A stretch of DNA of 64,000 nucleotides, taken from positions 124,001-188,000 of the forward strand of contig QHNH01000011.1 in the NCBI GenBank assembly GCA_003218375.1. Reading direction: 5' to 3'. Source of the stretch: Verrucomicrobiota bacterium (GTDB lineage: Bacteria; Verrucomicrobiota; Verrucomicrobiia; Chthoniobacterales; UBA10450). A model generated the notes under the pieces. That model had not been told where the DNA came from and searched no databases. It saw only the letters and a list, made by a program, of their open reading frames with translations. Positions 10,201 to 18,152 of this stretch are shown in pieces. Position numbers and translations under genes: made by a program. Each line of letters starts with the position of its first letter. The first letter of the stretch is position 1.

Positions 10201-11749
10201 TCTTCTCATCGAAGGTCGGCTTCACGTCCTGCCAGAGCGTGATGAAACGTTGCTGCGGGTAATGCCACCCGGCTTTATTGAAGACGACGTCCTTTTGGAT
10301 GACGGCGGCTTTATACTTGCGCAAACTGCGCACCGCGTTGCCTTCATCGTCCACGCCGGGATCGGCAAATGGAGCGCCGCTGATCGGCGCCAAGCCGTTG
10401 TGGATGAAATTGCCCTGCCTGCCATCGGGCTGCGACGTCTTCACCGTCCTCGTGCGATGGGCTTCCATCGCTGCCACTTCAATCGGGGTGCCTTCTTCGG
10501 GGATGCGGTACGCTACGATGGCACCGTCCACCGGTTTTTCGTGCTCGTCATACCGGATGTAATCTTTTGTGAAATCCCAGGGAGTGTGGAATTCCCGGAC
10601 GATCTGTCCGCCCAGCACCTGGTGCCGCGGCAGTCCGCCATCGAGGTACTTTTTCTGACCGTAGGGATTGAGGTCGGGAACCCCATCCTTTTCCTCCCAG
10701 CCCATATCGAGGGGCGGGTGCGGCGGACGATGTCCCGCCACGCCGGGGACGAAAAACGGATAGCCGGGGTTGGAGAAAAGCGGCTTCCCATCCTTCGCTC
10801 CGTCCGGCTTGACCTGGACCATCCGGCCCATGCTTGGGTTCTTTCCGTCTTTTGAAATATTTACCCACTTCTGCAAGTCCTTGACGGTTCCCGGGCCGCC
10901 CTTTGGATTCGCTGGCAGGTCCGGGATTTTCGCGAGCCGAACCGGGGGCGGCAGGGGCGGCATCGCCAGGGTGGGGAGCGGCACGATCGCGGGAATGGGC
11001 GTGCCGGTATCGATCTCGCCGTCCGGCAGTGCTCGCACCCATTTGGCCGGGTCGCCACTCGGGCTCACCACGCGACCATCTTTATCGAGCGGCGTGCCGT
11101 CCTCGAAGACATCGTGGACCCGCCAGAGGGACCACATGCCCTGGGCAAAGTGGGGATAAAAGTGGCAGTGGAAAATCGAGTCGCCCACGGTCTGGTTGCG
11201 GTTGCCGCTGCCGTTGTAGGTGATCTCGAGAGAGAAGGCGGAGCCGGGAACAATGAGTTGGCTATCGAGATAAGAGGCCTCGTCCGAATTGGGCGAACGG
11301 AGCCATTGGTGGGCGTGAAGATGATGGACGTGTGGCGCGTTCTCGCCCGCGTTGTAAATTCGCATCTTCACATGGTCCCGCATGTAGCTGTGGTAAACGT
11401 TCGAGGGATCGTCCGGGTAGAAGACTTTCGTGGCCCGATCCTTGGGACCCGGTGGGCTGTTGGCCGGGCGATCGACGAGCATGGCGGGATCGCCCACCGC
11501 CCACGAGCTGAGAAAGAACTCCTCAAACTTCAAGTCCACTCCGTCTTTGTTATAGCCTTGCGGGCCTACCCCCAGCCGATTCGCCAGGATTTCGGTGGCG
11601 ATTCCGGCCATGCCATAATTGATGCCGAAATTGTCGTTGCCATTTTTGGTGACGTTAGCGAGCGGGCCGGTGTTTTGTTCCGCAAATGCCTGAGTCCTCG
11701 GGCGAAGCGGGAATGAGAAAGGCGCTGGGAGTATTTTGCATGTTCCCAA
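7208..11749 (-). CDS. Giant multicopper oxidase, C-terminal portion (downstream of apparent frameshift)
   Basis: This frame is open for 1,513 codons, but its first about 20 residues are out of frame with the real protein. The true sequence enters it around TQAFAEQNTG near 11,690. It contains several cupredoxin segments with copper-ligand signatures: HVHHLHAHQW (about residues 140-149), HCHFYPH (194-200), GQHIHLVKFD, THDHFGPSTH and, near the C-terminus, HGHSWQQEPW. The size and His-rich motifs are like the very large bacterial multicopper oxidases, including the MofA type linked to Mn(II) oxidation; that link is inference. It is read together with the upstream frame ending at 11655; joined, they give about 2,100 aa. 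The downstream propeller gene overlaps its stop by 4 bp. Either the locus is a pseudogene or mis-sequenced, or two polypeptides are made. Confidence 0.85.
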   Translation of the reverse strand: MGTCKILPAPFSFPLRPRTQAFAEQNTGPLANVTKNGNDNFGINYGMAGIATEILANRLGVGPQGYNKDGVDLKFEEFFLSSWAVGDPAMLVDRPANSPPGPKDRATKVFYPDDPSNVYHSYMRDHVKMRIYNAGENAPHVHHLHAHQWLRSPNSDEASYLDSQLIVPGSAFSLEITYNGSGNRNQTVGDSIFHCHFYPHFAQGMWSLWRVHDVFEDGTPLDKDGRVVSPSGDPAKWVRALPDGEIDTGTPIPAIVPLPTLAMPPLPPPVRLAKIPDLPANPKGGPGTVKDLQKWVNISKDGKNPSMGRMVQVKPDGAKDGKPLFSNPGYPFFVPGVAGHRPPHPPLDMGWEEKDGVPDLNPYGQKKYLDGGLPRHQVLGGQIVREFHTPWDFTKDYIRYDEHEKPVDGAIVAYRIPEEGTPIEVAAMEAHRTRTVKTSQPDGRQGNFIHNGLAPISGAPFADPGVDDEGNAVRSLRKYKAAVIQKDVVFNKAGWHYPQQRFITLWQDVKPTFDEKRPAQPFFFRANSGETVEYWHTNLVPEYYELDDFQIRTPTDIIGQHIHLVKFDVLASDGAVNGFNYEDGTISPDDVRGRIHAITRPFANQPDAQYNLFELSQPKPNDENYVAGIDWSAFVKTTPTPAPWKESYLQKEMSQGAIGKANPLTPPGGQNWDGAMTTIQRFSTDPLLNNQGIDRTVRTVFTHDHFGPSTHQQAGLYAGFLVEPEKSVWRDPVTGGLYYDPVTRTDGGPTGWEAIIEPQDTAESYREFAVEFQDLQLAYVQGGSKTPRPMNVTPGDIQIVIPNTPLPTPGTPVGDAMTKTLGQYGISLTSQATFAKPPQGGGVDILDPGPNSLYKYGGSDGAFHVEQSQANLSLTFLHGITWADPPRVIQGPKPPKNSPAKVNPQIVSGGGAPLGTYSVNYRNEPLQVSKDVGRVGTTGSGSQNDMAFAFASIDGRAAPWNRTMPDGTVPPLFARPKDPAETNGPWYDPVGFATGNAGVNDGKISNWDPYTPLLRGYQGDPVQVRALVGAHMQPHSFTINGVKWLGEMKSRNSGLRDAQEMGISEHFEFEFHLPPASTDTNRLFADYLYAPSSGTTGQKNGVWGLLRSYDNPPTGDSVTPPIASLRRVPEAANPRPYATPHAPIVVKHPDVADVEFTISARSSAIVYNSKDPSFSNPTGMVYTVDKVSTKKGGTLPNVTTSAGAPLILRANAGAWVKVILNNQIPAAGQPASSTVGLHPQLVAYDMSNADGTSIGFNPNQIITAGGSSKEYWWYAGDLEMGKDGKIVERARELGAVNLCPAAPLNQDGNGLIGALIVEPANATWKPQDYVTQAADILDTNGGFLFKDFVLLEQTNIAASTPNTVSSSAINNLSEELFFRLGTSSPTPTTPVWQVLSNSLPGATGGAPNTPTFVAKAGDPVRFRILQPGGDSINGNIMFEIHGHSWQQEPWINSSRALGDNPKSNVLGADILVPHKALNILIDQAGGPNKVTGDYLYYSFLAGDGAWGIFRVTP

Positions 11750-13412
11750 AACCCTCGGCCTGCGGGCCGGTGATGATGGCGGTGAGATCGCTGTGAAAGA
11801 GTTGCAGCTCCACTTCCAGGAAACGAAGCGTCAGATCTTTCACATCACCGTGAATGATCACGGCTGAATTCTTTTTGCCGGGCAGTTCCACTCCCGTCAG
11901 GAGCCAGATGAAATTGGCCGTCCCTTCGCGCGGAATGCGCTTCGTTTTGTCGAGGGTCAAATCGAAATAATCCCGCTGGGGCGCCACCCGGGCGAGGTCG
12001 GGTATTTCCTTTATTCCCCAGGCGTTCAGGACCGGCCAGAGCTCGCGCGGCACGGCTCCCGTATCCAATTGAGTGATCGCACTATAGTACTTGTTGTCGG
12101 AACCTTGCTGGAGCTTGTAGACGGTGGCATCTTTGGCGATGCCGAGCGTGGAGTTGGCCGTTTGCGCGGCGAGCAAGCTCTTCGCCTCCGGATAGAGCAT
12201 TTCCAGCACCGGCCAGCCTGCCGGCCGGGCGTGATCCGCCTCGCTGTAGGCTACTGGATAGTTGATTAGCGGATGCTTCGTCGCGAACGAGTAGAGCTTT
12301 CCTTTCGGGACCACCTCTCCCTTTTCCTGCGCCTTCCGGAGTTCCGCCGCGTTCGTGGGAGGCGCGGCGCCCTTCCGCGGCTCGCCAGTTTTCAGGTCGC
12401 GGACGTAGCTTTGGACCTGTTTTTTCGGCGCCGTGGCTTTCGTCCGGGCCTGCTCTTTCGGTTGCACCTGCTCTTGCGGCTGGGACGCGGCAGTCTGAGC
12501 TTGGATTCCGGTGTCCGGGACAATCTCGACCTCGACGTTCTTCACGACGAAATCGCGCAGCCGGGTCTTGTAAGTGGTGAGAAGCCAATGCTCGATGCTC
12601 TCAGGTTCATTGGGCCGCTTTGGCTCCAGATGCAGCACCATGTTGGCCGGCAACTTTTGCGAATCGTAGGTCGCATCGATTAAATCCGTCCGCAGCACCT
12701 GGCTGCGGTAATATTCAGCATCCGGCGGCTGCACGATCACGCAGCCGAAAAGACCGTTGCCCCCTTCGTTCAGGCTGCCATTGTTCCCAGTAGGATCGGC
12801 CGCGCTGTAGAGAATAAATACCCCCTCGGCATCGACGAAGTAGCGATAGATCTTGGTCGCGGTGGTGCTCGCATTCGCGTTTGGCGAAAAACTTCCGGCG
12901 TCCGGCCACGGCGACGGCGACGCAGCAGGGAGATCGTTCTGGCCCACCCAGGAGCTATCGTTATTGATGCCCGTGGCCAGACTCAGGCCCATCACATGGC
13001 AGCCGGCGAACTGGCCCGTCGGGTCATTCGACGGGTCCGTCTGATTCAATAAATTTGTAAAACGAATCTCCAGAATATCGCCGACATTGGCCCGCAGGAC
13101 GATGGGCCGTGCGCGTTTGTAAGCTTTCAACCTGACGTATCCGGCAAACCCCTTCAGATTCGGATTCTCGTTGTACCCGGGGAGCGGTGTGCCATCCTGC
13201 TTTTCCACATCCTTGCGCAAGGCGAAAATCCTCGGCGTATTCAAAGCCGAGCCGAGCCGGTTAAGCAAAAAGGCTTGGTCGAACGCCACCACCTCGGCGA
13301 CGACCGTGCGTCCGCTGGGCTGCACCGGCTCCGCCGCGGACGCGATGTTAAGCGAGAAAATCAACACCAGAAGCACGAGAAGAGTGCGTGGGAGTTCTTT
13401 GAGAGTATTCAT
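11655..13412 (-). CDS. Giant multicopper oxidase, N-terminal portion (exported)
   Basis: Start chosen at ATG 13412, which gives a classical signal peptide (MNTLKELPRTLLVLLVLIFS then NIASAA); an upstream ATG at 13508 would bury it. The mature part holds cupredoxin-like beta segments (ADVGDILEIRFTNLL-type pattern; CHVMGLSLATG; YRYFVDAEGVFILYSAADP). A Gln/Lys-rich linker follows around residues 310-350. The frame ends at 11655 after an out-of-frame tail beginning about GICGTKHRP. A shift of one base in the region GAGGACTCAGGCATTTGCGG (minus strand, around 11,690) joins it smoothly to the next frame. As first gene of the redox operon its promoter should lie in 13413-13664. Confidence 0.83.
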   Translation of the reverse strand: MNTLKELPRTLLVLLVLIFSLNIASAAEPVQPSGRTVVAEVVAFDQAFLLNRLGSALNTPRIFALRKDVEKQDGTPLPGYNENPNLKGFAGYVRLKAYKRARPIVLRANVGDILEIRFTNLLNQTDPSNDPTGQFAGCHVMGLSLATGINNDSSWVGQNDLPAASPSPWPDAGSFSPNANASTTATKIYRYFVDAEGVFILYSAADPTGNNGSLNEGGNGLFGCVIVQPPDAEYYRSQVLRTDLIDATYDSQKLPANMVLHLEPKRPNEPESIEHWLLTTYKTRLRDFVVKNVEVEIVPDTGIQAQTAASQPQEQVQPKEQARTKATAPKKQVQSYVRDLKTGEPRKGAAPPTNAAELRKAQEKGEVVPKGKLYSFATKHPLINYPVAYSEADHARPAGWPVLEMLYPEAKSLLAAQTANSTLGIAKDATVYKLQQGSDNKYYSAITQLDTGAVPRELWPVLNAWGIKEIPDLARVAPQRDYFDLTLDKTKRIPREGTANFIWLLTGVELPGKKNSAVIIHGDVKDLTLRFLEVELQLFHSDLTAIITGPQAEGFGNMQNTPSAFLIPASPEDSGICGTKHRPAR

Positions 13413-13664
13413 AACGGGGCTCGTTTCGGTTGGCTCAGAAGAGGAATGGGAGTTTTTCTTACGGCATGCGTAACTGCGCCGAACGAAGCTCTCCGGCATG
13501 GGGTTCAAGACCCGACGTAGAAATACTTCCTTTCAGCATGTCCAAAATGCAGCGGGCGCGCCGCAATGAGCAAGCGTGAAAGATTATCCGGGAGCGACAT
13601 CACCGAAGTATTTTTTCCTTAGACTCGCGAGCGACGTTGCATTTCTCAGCGCATCTGGTCCACG
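13413..13664. promoter_or_regulatory. Divergent intergenic region between oxidase operon and CelD-like gene
   Basis: About 250 bp separate two divergently transcribed units. It contains the leader of the multicopper oxidase gene and a locally AT-rich stretch (gaagtattttttccttag near 13,606) close to the plus-strand gene. No operator or consensus promoter could be assigned with confidence. Confidence 0.35.
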
Positions 13665-14714
13665 ATGAGCGCCCGGAAATTCTCGCCGCCATTAGCAGCC
13701 CCACCATTTCGCTTGAATCCTGTGTTGCTCCGCTACGAAGTTGTGACCGATCTCGCCGCGGCCGAGCGAATCGTGCCGGCTTGGAACGAGTTGCTCGACC
13801 GCTCGATCTGCAATCGCGCGTTTAGCTCGCCGATTTGGTTTCTCGCCGCTTGCCAAGTACAGCCGGAGCTCACACCATGGCTGGCGCTCGCCTGGCGCGA
13901 CGAGTGCCTCGCAGGGGTTCTGCCGCTCGCTGTTAGGCCGGAGACGCAGGACGCCGTTTTCCCAAATTCGATGAGCAATTACAACGACCTCATCGTGGCA
14001 AATGGGAACGGGGCGGCAGGTGCCGGATTGTTTGAGTTCGCGGTCTCGGAGCGCGTGCATTTCCGTCGCCTCGATCTGAAGTGGGTTCGGCAGGACTCTA
14101 ATCTCGCCGCAGCACTTCACGCCCTGTCTGGTCGGCGAGAATTAGAAGGCTGCTATTTTTCCGATCGAGAGTATTTCTACATTGCGCTTCCTCCCACGCC
14201 CGCCGAATATCTCGCTTCCCGAAGCCGCGTGTTTCGTAAAGGCGTCAGCCGCATTCTTCGAAGGGCGGCCGCGGAAGGCCTAACGATGAACGAACTGACG
14301 CCGGCCGATTTGCCGCCCGAGCGCCTGGTCGAGCTTTTTCTGAGCCTTCATTTCAGCCGTTTCGGCGAGAAAAGCGCCTTCCGCCCTGGATTGCCAAATT
14401 CTCCTTTTGCCAAACTCGCGCTGCCGATCCTTTTCGCCGAGAGGCGACTCCACGCGTTTGCGGTCTCGAAGGAGGATAAAATCCTTGCCCTCGACCTCAG
14501 CTTTCGCGGGGCCCGCAGTCTGTGTACCTGGAACGGCGGCTATCCGCCCAGCGCGGAGTGCTGGTCACCGGGACGGCTACTCGTGCTCTCTGGAATTCAA
14601 CGCGCGTCGCAGCTGGGCTTGGAAGAGTATGATTTGCTCCGGGGGAACCAGGAATGGAAAGCCAGTTGGGCCAACCGGAGCCGCACGGTTGGAAGGATCG
14701 TGCTGGAGCTATGA
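13665..14714 (+). CDS. CelD/BcsL-family (BioF2-like) acyltransferase, GNAT fold
   Basis: The 349-aa protein matches the pattern of the CelD/BcsL family of GNAT-fold acyltransferases: an N-terminal half with WFLAACQVQPELTPWLALA, and a C-terminal GNAT core with VSRILRRAAAEG, FLSLHFSRFGEKSAFRP and the final LGLEEYDLLRGNQEWKASW. That last motif (DLLRG-x-x-W-K) is typical of the family, whose members N- or O-acylate sugars or amines or resemble Fem-type transferases. The protein is cytosolic, with no signal. The stop overlaps the ATG of the next gene (ATGA, 14711-14714), another GNAT-fold aminoacyltransferase, so they probably act sequentially on one molecule. Substrate unknown. Confidence 0.82.
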   Translation: MSARKFSPPLAAPPFRLNPVLLRYEVVTDLAAAERIVPAWNELLDRSICNRAFSSPIWFLAACQVQPELTPWLALAWRDECLAGVLPLAVRPETQDAVFPNSMSNYNDLIVANGNGAAGAGLFEFAVSERVHFRRLDLKWVRQDSNLAAALHALSGRRELEGCYFSDREYFYIALPPTPAEYLASRSRVFRKGVSRILRRAAAEGLTMNELTPADLPPERLVELFLSLHFSRFGEKSAFRPGLPNSPFAKLALPILFAERRLHAFAVSKEDKILALDLSFRGARSLCTWNGGYPPSAECWSPGRLLVLSGIQRASQLGLEEYDLLRGNQEWKASWANRSRTVGRIVLEL

Positions 14715-15349
14715 GCATCGAGGAAATCCTGGTCCGCTACACTCGCGGATATACTCCGTATTACCATCCACCGGCAGATTCTGTGCTCTGGGATCGGAAG
14801 GAGGTACGGGCGCTGATCCCGCTCACGGCGGAAACGGTGGCGCGGGCCAGTCGGTTGTCGCGAACCATTCGGCCTCGGTATGCCATTCGCCAGAATGAGG
14901 CGGTGGAAACCGTGCTCGCGTGCCTCTCGGACGAGCGCGTGAAACCCCGGACGTGGGTGCGCGGGCCGGTCCTCACGTTGTACCAAATCCTCGACGAGCA
15001 TGGCTTTCTCCGGACCTTCGAGGCCATGGAAAATGGGAGGGTCGCAGGCGCGGTCCTGGCCATTGATCTCCCGGGCGTTCTGATCATTGAGAGCATGTTC
15101 AATCTCGCGCCAAATGCGTCCAAGCAATGCGTTTGCCAGGCGATCCAGGATTACCACGAGCGGGGTTATGTTTTTATCGACGTCGAGAATCAGCACCACG
15201 CGCTTCATCCGCTGGCGCGCCTGGGCGAGAAGATCTTCCCGATGGCGGAATATCTGCGCCTGCTCCGGGAAACGGTGGGTCGGTTTGCCGGCGGCTGCGG
15301 GATGGAGAAGCGCGAGCAACTGCGGCTCGTTCTCGCCAGCTTCACCTAA
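14711..15349 (+). CDS. Leucyl/phenylalanyl-tRNA-protein transferase-like (Aat paralogue)
   Basis: Starting at ATG 14711 inside the preceding stop, this 212-aa protein resembles Aat: the N-terminus IEEILVRYTRGYTPYYHPP parallels the LLxAYRxGIFPW region. The core has IIESMFNLAPNASKQ where Aat has GESMFSRxxxASK, then DVENQHHALHPLARLGEKIF matching the DxQxxxxHLxxLGA motif, then AEYLRLL. The Aat-defining AIGGDL at the N-terminus is missing. Aat moves Leu/Phe from charged tRNA to N-terminal Lys/Arg for N-end-rule degradation. In this metabolic cluster a role in tRNA-dependent aminoacylation of a small molecule or peptide is an attractive inference. The stop overlaps the stop of the opposing gene (CTAA, 15346-15349). 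Confidence 0.8.
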   Translation: MSIEEILVRYTRGYTPYYHPPADSVLWDRKEVRALIPLTAETVARASRLSRTIRPRYAIRQNEAVETVLACLSDERVKPRTWVRGPVLTLYQILDEHGFLRTFEAMENGRVAGAVLAIDLPGVLIIESMFNLAPNASKQCVCQAIQDYHERGYVFIDVENQHHALHPLARLGEKIFPMAEYLRLLRETVGRFAGGCGMEKREQLRLVLASFT

Positions 15350-16314
15350 GTCGGTTCAGCCACGCCCACAGCCTTCTTCAAGTATTCCAGCAGGCGCGCG
15401 GTCGAATCGCGAGCCGCGGCCTCTGTCGCGAGGTAGGCGTGATGGTGATAATAAAAGTAGATGAAATTGTAGGCTGCCTGCCGCTGCGCGGGAGAGTATT
15501 CGCTCACGTAAGCGAAGGCCGCGTCCAGGTCCTCCGCGCGGGCGCGAAAGGTCGCCCACCGGTAATCGCATCGGCCAAGAGTCGCAACCGGTTTCCCGTG
15601 GATCAGACTTTCGAAGCCGACGCCCGAGGTCAGCACCACCACACCGGTCGCGCCGGCGATCAGCGCATGAATATTCTCACCCACCACCGCGACGTAGCGC
15701 CCCATCGCGGCGCGCCGCCGCACAGCCTCCGCGATCTCTGGAGTCTCCGCGCCGGGATGCAGTTTGAACACGACTCGCACTCGGGCGCGCTCCGCCCAAT
15801 CGGCAAGGAGATTCACATAATCCAGGACGCCCAGAGTCGCATGGCGCATCACCGCATCGTCCGTCGGGAGCTGCAACGGTGCGAGCAGGTACGGAGCAAG
15901 AGCCGGATCAATCGCGCACAAGGGTGGCTGGAGATGTTTGGAGCGTCCCGTGGCGAAGAACTCCTGGCGCAACTGGTCGCAGAAACGCTCCGCTCGCGCC
16001 GCATCGATCCCGTTCAGATCGGGCGGCGCCTGGAGACCGGAATGGTCCGGTCCCCAGCCGAGATGGTCGATCGTGAAGAGGTTCTGCATATGCAGTTCTT
16101 TGTAGAAAAGGTCGCCATCGGGAACTTCCTGCCGCGTTTTGTGGGGGTAGATCCGGAAATCGAAGCCCAGTGGTCCGGGCGGCAGCTCTGGCACGAATTC
16201 GAGCTCGCTCACCTCATGTCCCAATTGCGCCAGGCACTCTTTCAGCATGGCTTCGAATCTCCGCCAACGCGCCACCGGCGGACACGGAAAGAAGTGGCGG
16301 AGCAACACCTTCAT
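15346..16314 (-). CDS. Capsule-polysaccharide-synthesis (KpsS/Kdo-transferase-like) protein
   Basis: The 322-aa protein has the hallmarks of the Capsule_synth family: a Rossmann-like C-terminal half with VVFKLHPGAE, VAVVGENIHALIAGATGVVVLTSG and FESLIHGKPVATLGRCDYR. The stretch in which a Ser/Gly loop precedes GFESLxHGKPV is typical of sugar transferases for Kdo or related acidic sugars. It ends in HAYLATEAAARDSTARLLEY. There is no signal peptide; action is cytosolic or membrane-associated. It is the last gene of the long minus-strand run, and its start overlaps the stop of the upstream GT4-like gene by 4 bp. Probable role: adding a sugar to the cluster product or to a surface glycan. Confidence 0.75.
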   Translation of the reverse strand: MKVLLRHFFPCPPVARWRRFEAMLKECLAQLGHEVSELEFVPELPPGPLGFDFRIYPHKTRQEVPDGDLFYKELHMQNLFTIDHLGWGPDHSGLQAPPDLNGIDAARAERFCDQLRQEFFATGRSKHLQPPLCAIDPALAPYLLAPLQLPTDDAVMRHATLGVLDYVNLLADWAERARVRVVFKLHPGAETPEIAEAVRRRAAMGRYVAVVGENIHALIAGATGVVVLTSGVGFESLIHGKPVATLGRCDYRWATFRARAEDLDAAFAYVSEYSPAQRQAAYNFIYFYYHHHAYLATEAAARDSTARLLEYLKKAVGVAEPT

Positions 16315-17309
16315 GCGATTTCAGTGGCCTGGGCGGATGCGCCCACCAGTTCGGCCTCATATTCCCGGAGATAATCCCGGGCCATGCGCAGATAATGAAA
16401 CTTCGCCATCGCGACTTCACGGCAGCGCGCGGGCGCGATCGTCTCGATCCGCTCGAAGGCTTCGCGATAGTCGCGTTCCGTGTGACAAACGAAGCCGATT
16501 TCCGGCGTCACCAACTCCGCGCACGCGCCGTTGGAACTGCAAATCACCGGCGTGCCGGACATCAGGGCCTCGGCGATCGCGAGGCCAAAAGCTTCATTGA
16601 CCTGTGTCGGAAAGAGCAAACCTCGCGCGCCGGCAAAGAGGGCGGCTTTCTCCGCCCCACGCACGTCCCCAATGTACTCCGCCCCTGCGGCGGAGCAGCG
16701 CCGCGCCACTTCCGCGATGGTGCTCTGCGCTTTCGCCGTCCCCGCGACGATGAGACGGAAGCCCGCCTTCCGCGCAAGATCCAAAGCCACTCCCAATCCC
16801 TTATGCTCCGCCCAGTCCATGCTGGCGATGAAAAGGAAGTAGTCCTTTTTGGCCGTGGAGAACTGGTATTCCTGCGGATCGATTCCGTTCAAAACGTAGC
16901 GGCGCCGCCCGAGAGAATGCGCCAGGGTGCGCGAGACGAAAACCCAGTTATCGCGGATTGGATCGGCCACCACCCGTCCCGGCACAGTGGGATCGAGGTG
17001 GGACGTGACTACCGAAGCGATCCCACGGGCCCTGGCCGTTTCCAGCAAAGCATGATCCCGCCCGCTCATCGTGTGGACGAGCTCTGCTCCTTCCACCAAA
17101 TCGCCGACTAGTTGCACGCCTGGCGGTAATGCCTCTGCGGCGCCTTCCGGCAGCCGATAAAAGACCTCTTGTCCCAGCTCAGCAAGTCCTTTCGCGATCA
17201 AGTCATGGATAAGAAAACCGGATCCCGAGGGCCACAGTTTGGGCTCCAGGCCGTTGCTTTTTTGTGGGGAGCCGGGATAGCGGTGATTCGATGAGAGCAA
17301 GATCCGCAT
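16311..17309 (-). CDS. GT4-family glycosyltransferase
   Basis: 332 aa with a GT-B fold signature: N-terminal MRILLSSNHRYPG and GSGFLIHDLIAKGLAELGQEV (acceptor domain), AELVHTMSGRDH, then a donor domain with YVLNGIDPQEYQF, FLFIASMDWAEHKGLGVALDLA, LIVAGTA and FPTQVNEAFGLAIAEALMSG, which contains the E-x7-E motif that binds the nucleotide sugar. A retaining mechanism is expected for this family. It lies 3 bp downstream of a PhyH dioxygenase and is coupled by 4 bp to the capsule-type transferase. The acceptor is unknown. Confidence 0.87.
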   Translation of the reverse strand: MRILLSSNHRYPGSPQKSNGLEPKLWPSGSGFLIHDLIAKGLAELGQEVFYRLPEGAAEALPPGVQLVGDLVEGAELVHTMSGRDHALLETARARGIASVVTSHLDPTVPGRVVADPIRDNWVFVSRTLAHSLGRRRYVLNGIDPQEYQFSTAKKDYFLFIASMDWAEHKGLGVALDLARKAGFRLIVAGTAKAQSTIAEVARRCSAAGAEYIGDVRGAEKAALFAGARGLLFPTQVNEAFGLAIAEALMSGTPVICSSNGACAELVTPEIGFVCHTERDYREAFERIETIAPARCREVAMAKFHYLRMARDYLREYEAELVGASAQATEIA

Positions 17310-17312
17310 CGC

Positions 17313-18152
17313 TTAACGTGAAGGTGTGCCGGTCATGTCGGGACGTTGCTGATGGCTCTGCGCGAAGGCCCGCCAGCGGGCAAAACATTCGTCGGGCTCT
17401 CCGCTCGGCGGCGTTTCCTGTAGCGTCATGTGGCTCAAATCCGCGGAGCCGCGGGCGCGGACGGCGGGGACGGCGGCATGCCGCTCTCGAAAAAGCGGCG
17501 TAACGAAGCGAACGATCAAAGAAATTCGCTTTTGATCCGACCGATTCGGCGGCGAGCCGTGGACGATGCTGCTGTGATGGAAAGAGGCCTCGCCGGCGGC
17601 GAGCGCGACGCATACGGCCTGGGATTCATCCACCTCCACTTCGATTTCGGCTCCCGCTCCGAACAAGCTGTTCTCCCGGACTTCGTCCGAGTGTGCCATC
17701 CGCCCGCCGCGATGACTCCCTGGAATGACCTGCATGCAGCCATTCGCCGGAGTGGCGTCGGCAAGGGCGATCCACGCGGAAACCGAGGCCGTCTTGTACC
17801 AGCCGGAGCGAACCCCATCCTGGTGCCAGGGAGCGAAAGCAGGGTCTCGAGCGTACTTGCAGAGCAACAAACTCGAATCGATCACCAACTCAGGCCCGAT
17901 CAGATCCTCCGCCGCATCCAGCAGCCGCGGCAGCGTGGCCAATTCCCACACCCAAGGAAAGTAGAGGTGCGGAAAGGCAGTGTATTTTTGTGCTCCGCCG
18001 CCGCGCAGCTCCAGCTCCCGGAATCCCTCCTGGAAACGCTGCAACTCGTTAGGCAGGACAACGGGTACCGGGAAAACAATACCGTTTTCCTCGTAGCGCT
18101 GAACCTGCTCCGGTCCCAGCAGTGCGTTGCCGCGCACGGATCGGCTGCTCAT
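17313..18152 (-). CDS. Phytanoyl-CoA dioxygenase (PhyH) family oxygenase, copy A
   Basis: Start set at ATG 18152 because it forms an ATGA overlap with the upstream luciferase-like gene. An ATG at 18311 in frame would overlap that gene by more than 150 bp. The 279-aa protein carries the Fe(II)-binding HxD in APWHQDG and the distal His in HHSSIVHGSPPNRS, plus a later Arg (ISLIVRF) for 2-oxoglutarate. The intact HxD argues for a hydroxylase or other oxygenase rather than a halogenase. A second PhyH gene at 21976-22797 shares CKY-x4-F-x2-WHQDG and VHGS-x-PN motifs, so the two are paralogues. Confidence 0.88.
   Translation of the reverse strand: MSSRSVRGNALLGPEQVQRYEENGIVFPVPVVLPNELQRFQEGFRELELRGGGAQKYTAFPHLYFPWVWELATLPRLLDAAEDLIGPELVIDSSLLLCKYARDPAFAPWHQDGVRSGWYKTASVSAWIALADATPANGCMQVIPGSHRGGRMAHSDEVRENSLFGAGAEIEVEVDESQAVCVALAAGEASFHHSSIVHGSPPNRSDQKRISLIVRFVTPLFRERHAAVPAVRARGSADLSHMTLQETPPSGEPDECFARWRAFAQSHQQRPDMTGTPSR

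Noticed and set aside
9473-10855. 460-codon plus-strand frame antisense to the multicopper oxidase
   Set aside because: Lies entirely inside the oxidase gene; has no domain motifs and is a GC-rich shadow frame.
15127-16374. 415-codon plus-strand frame
   Set aside because: Antisense to the capsule-type and GT4 genes; no domains or start signals.
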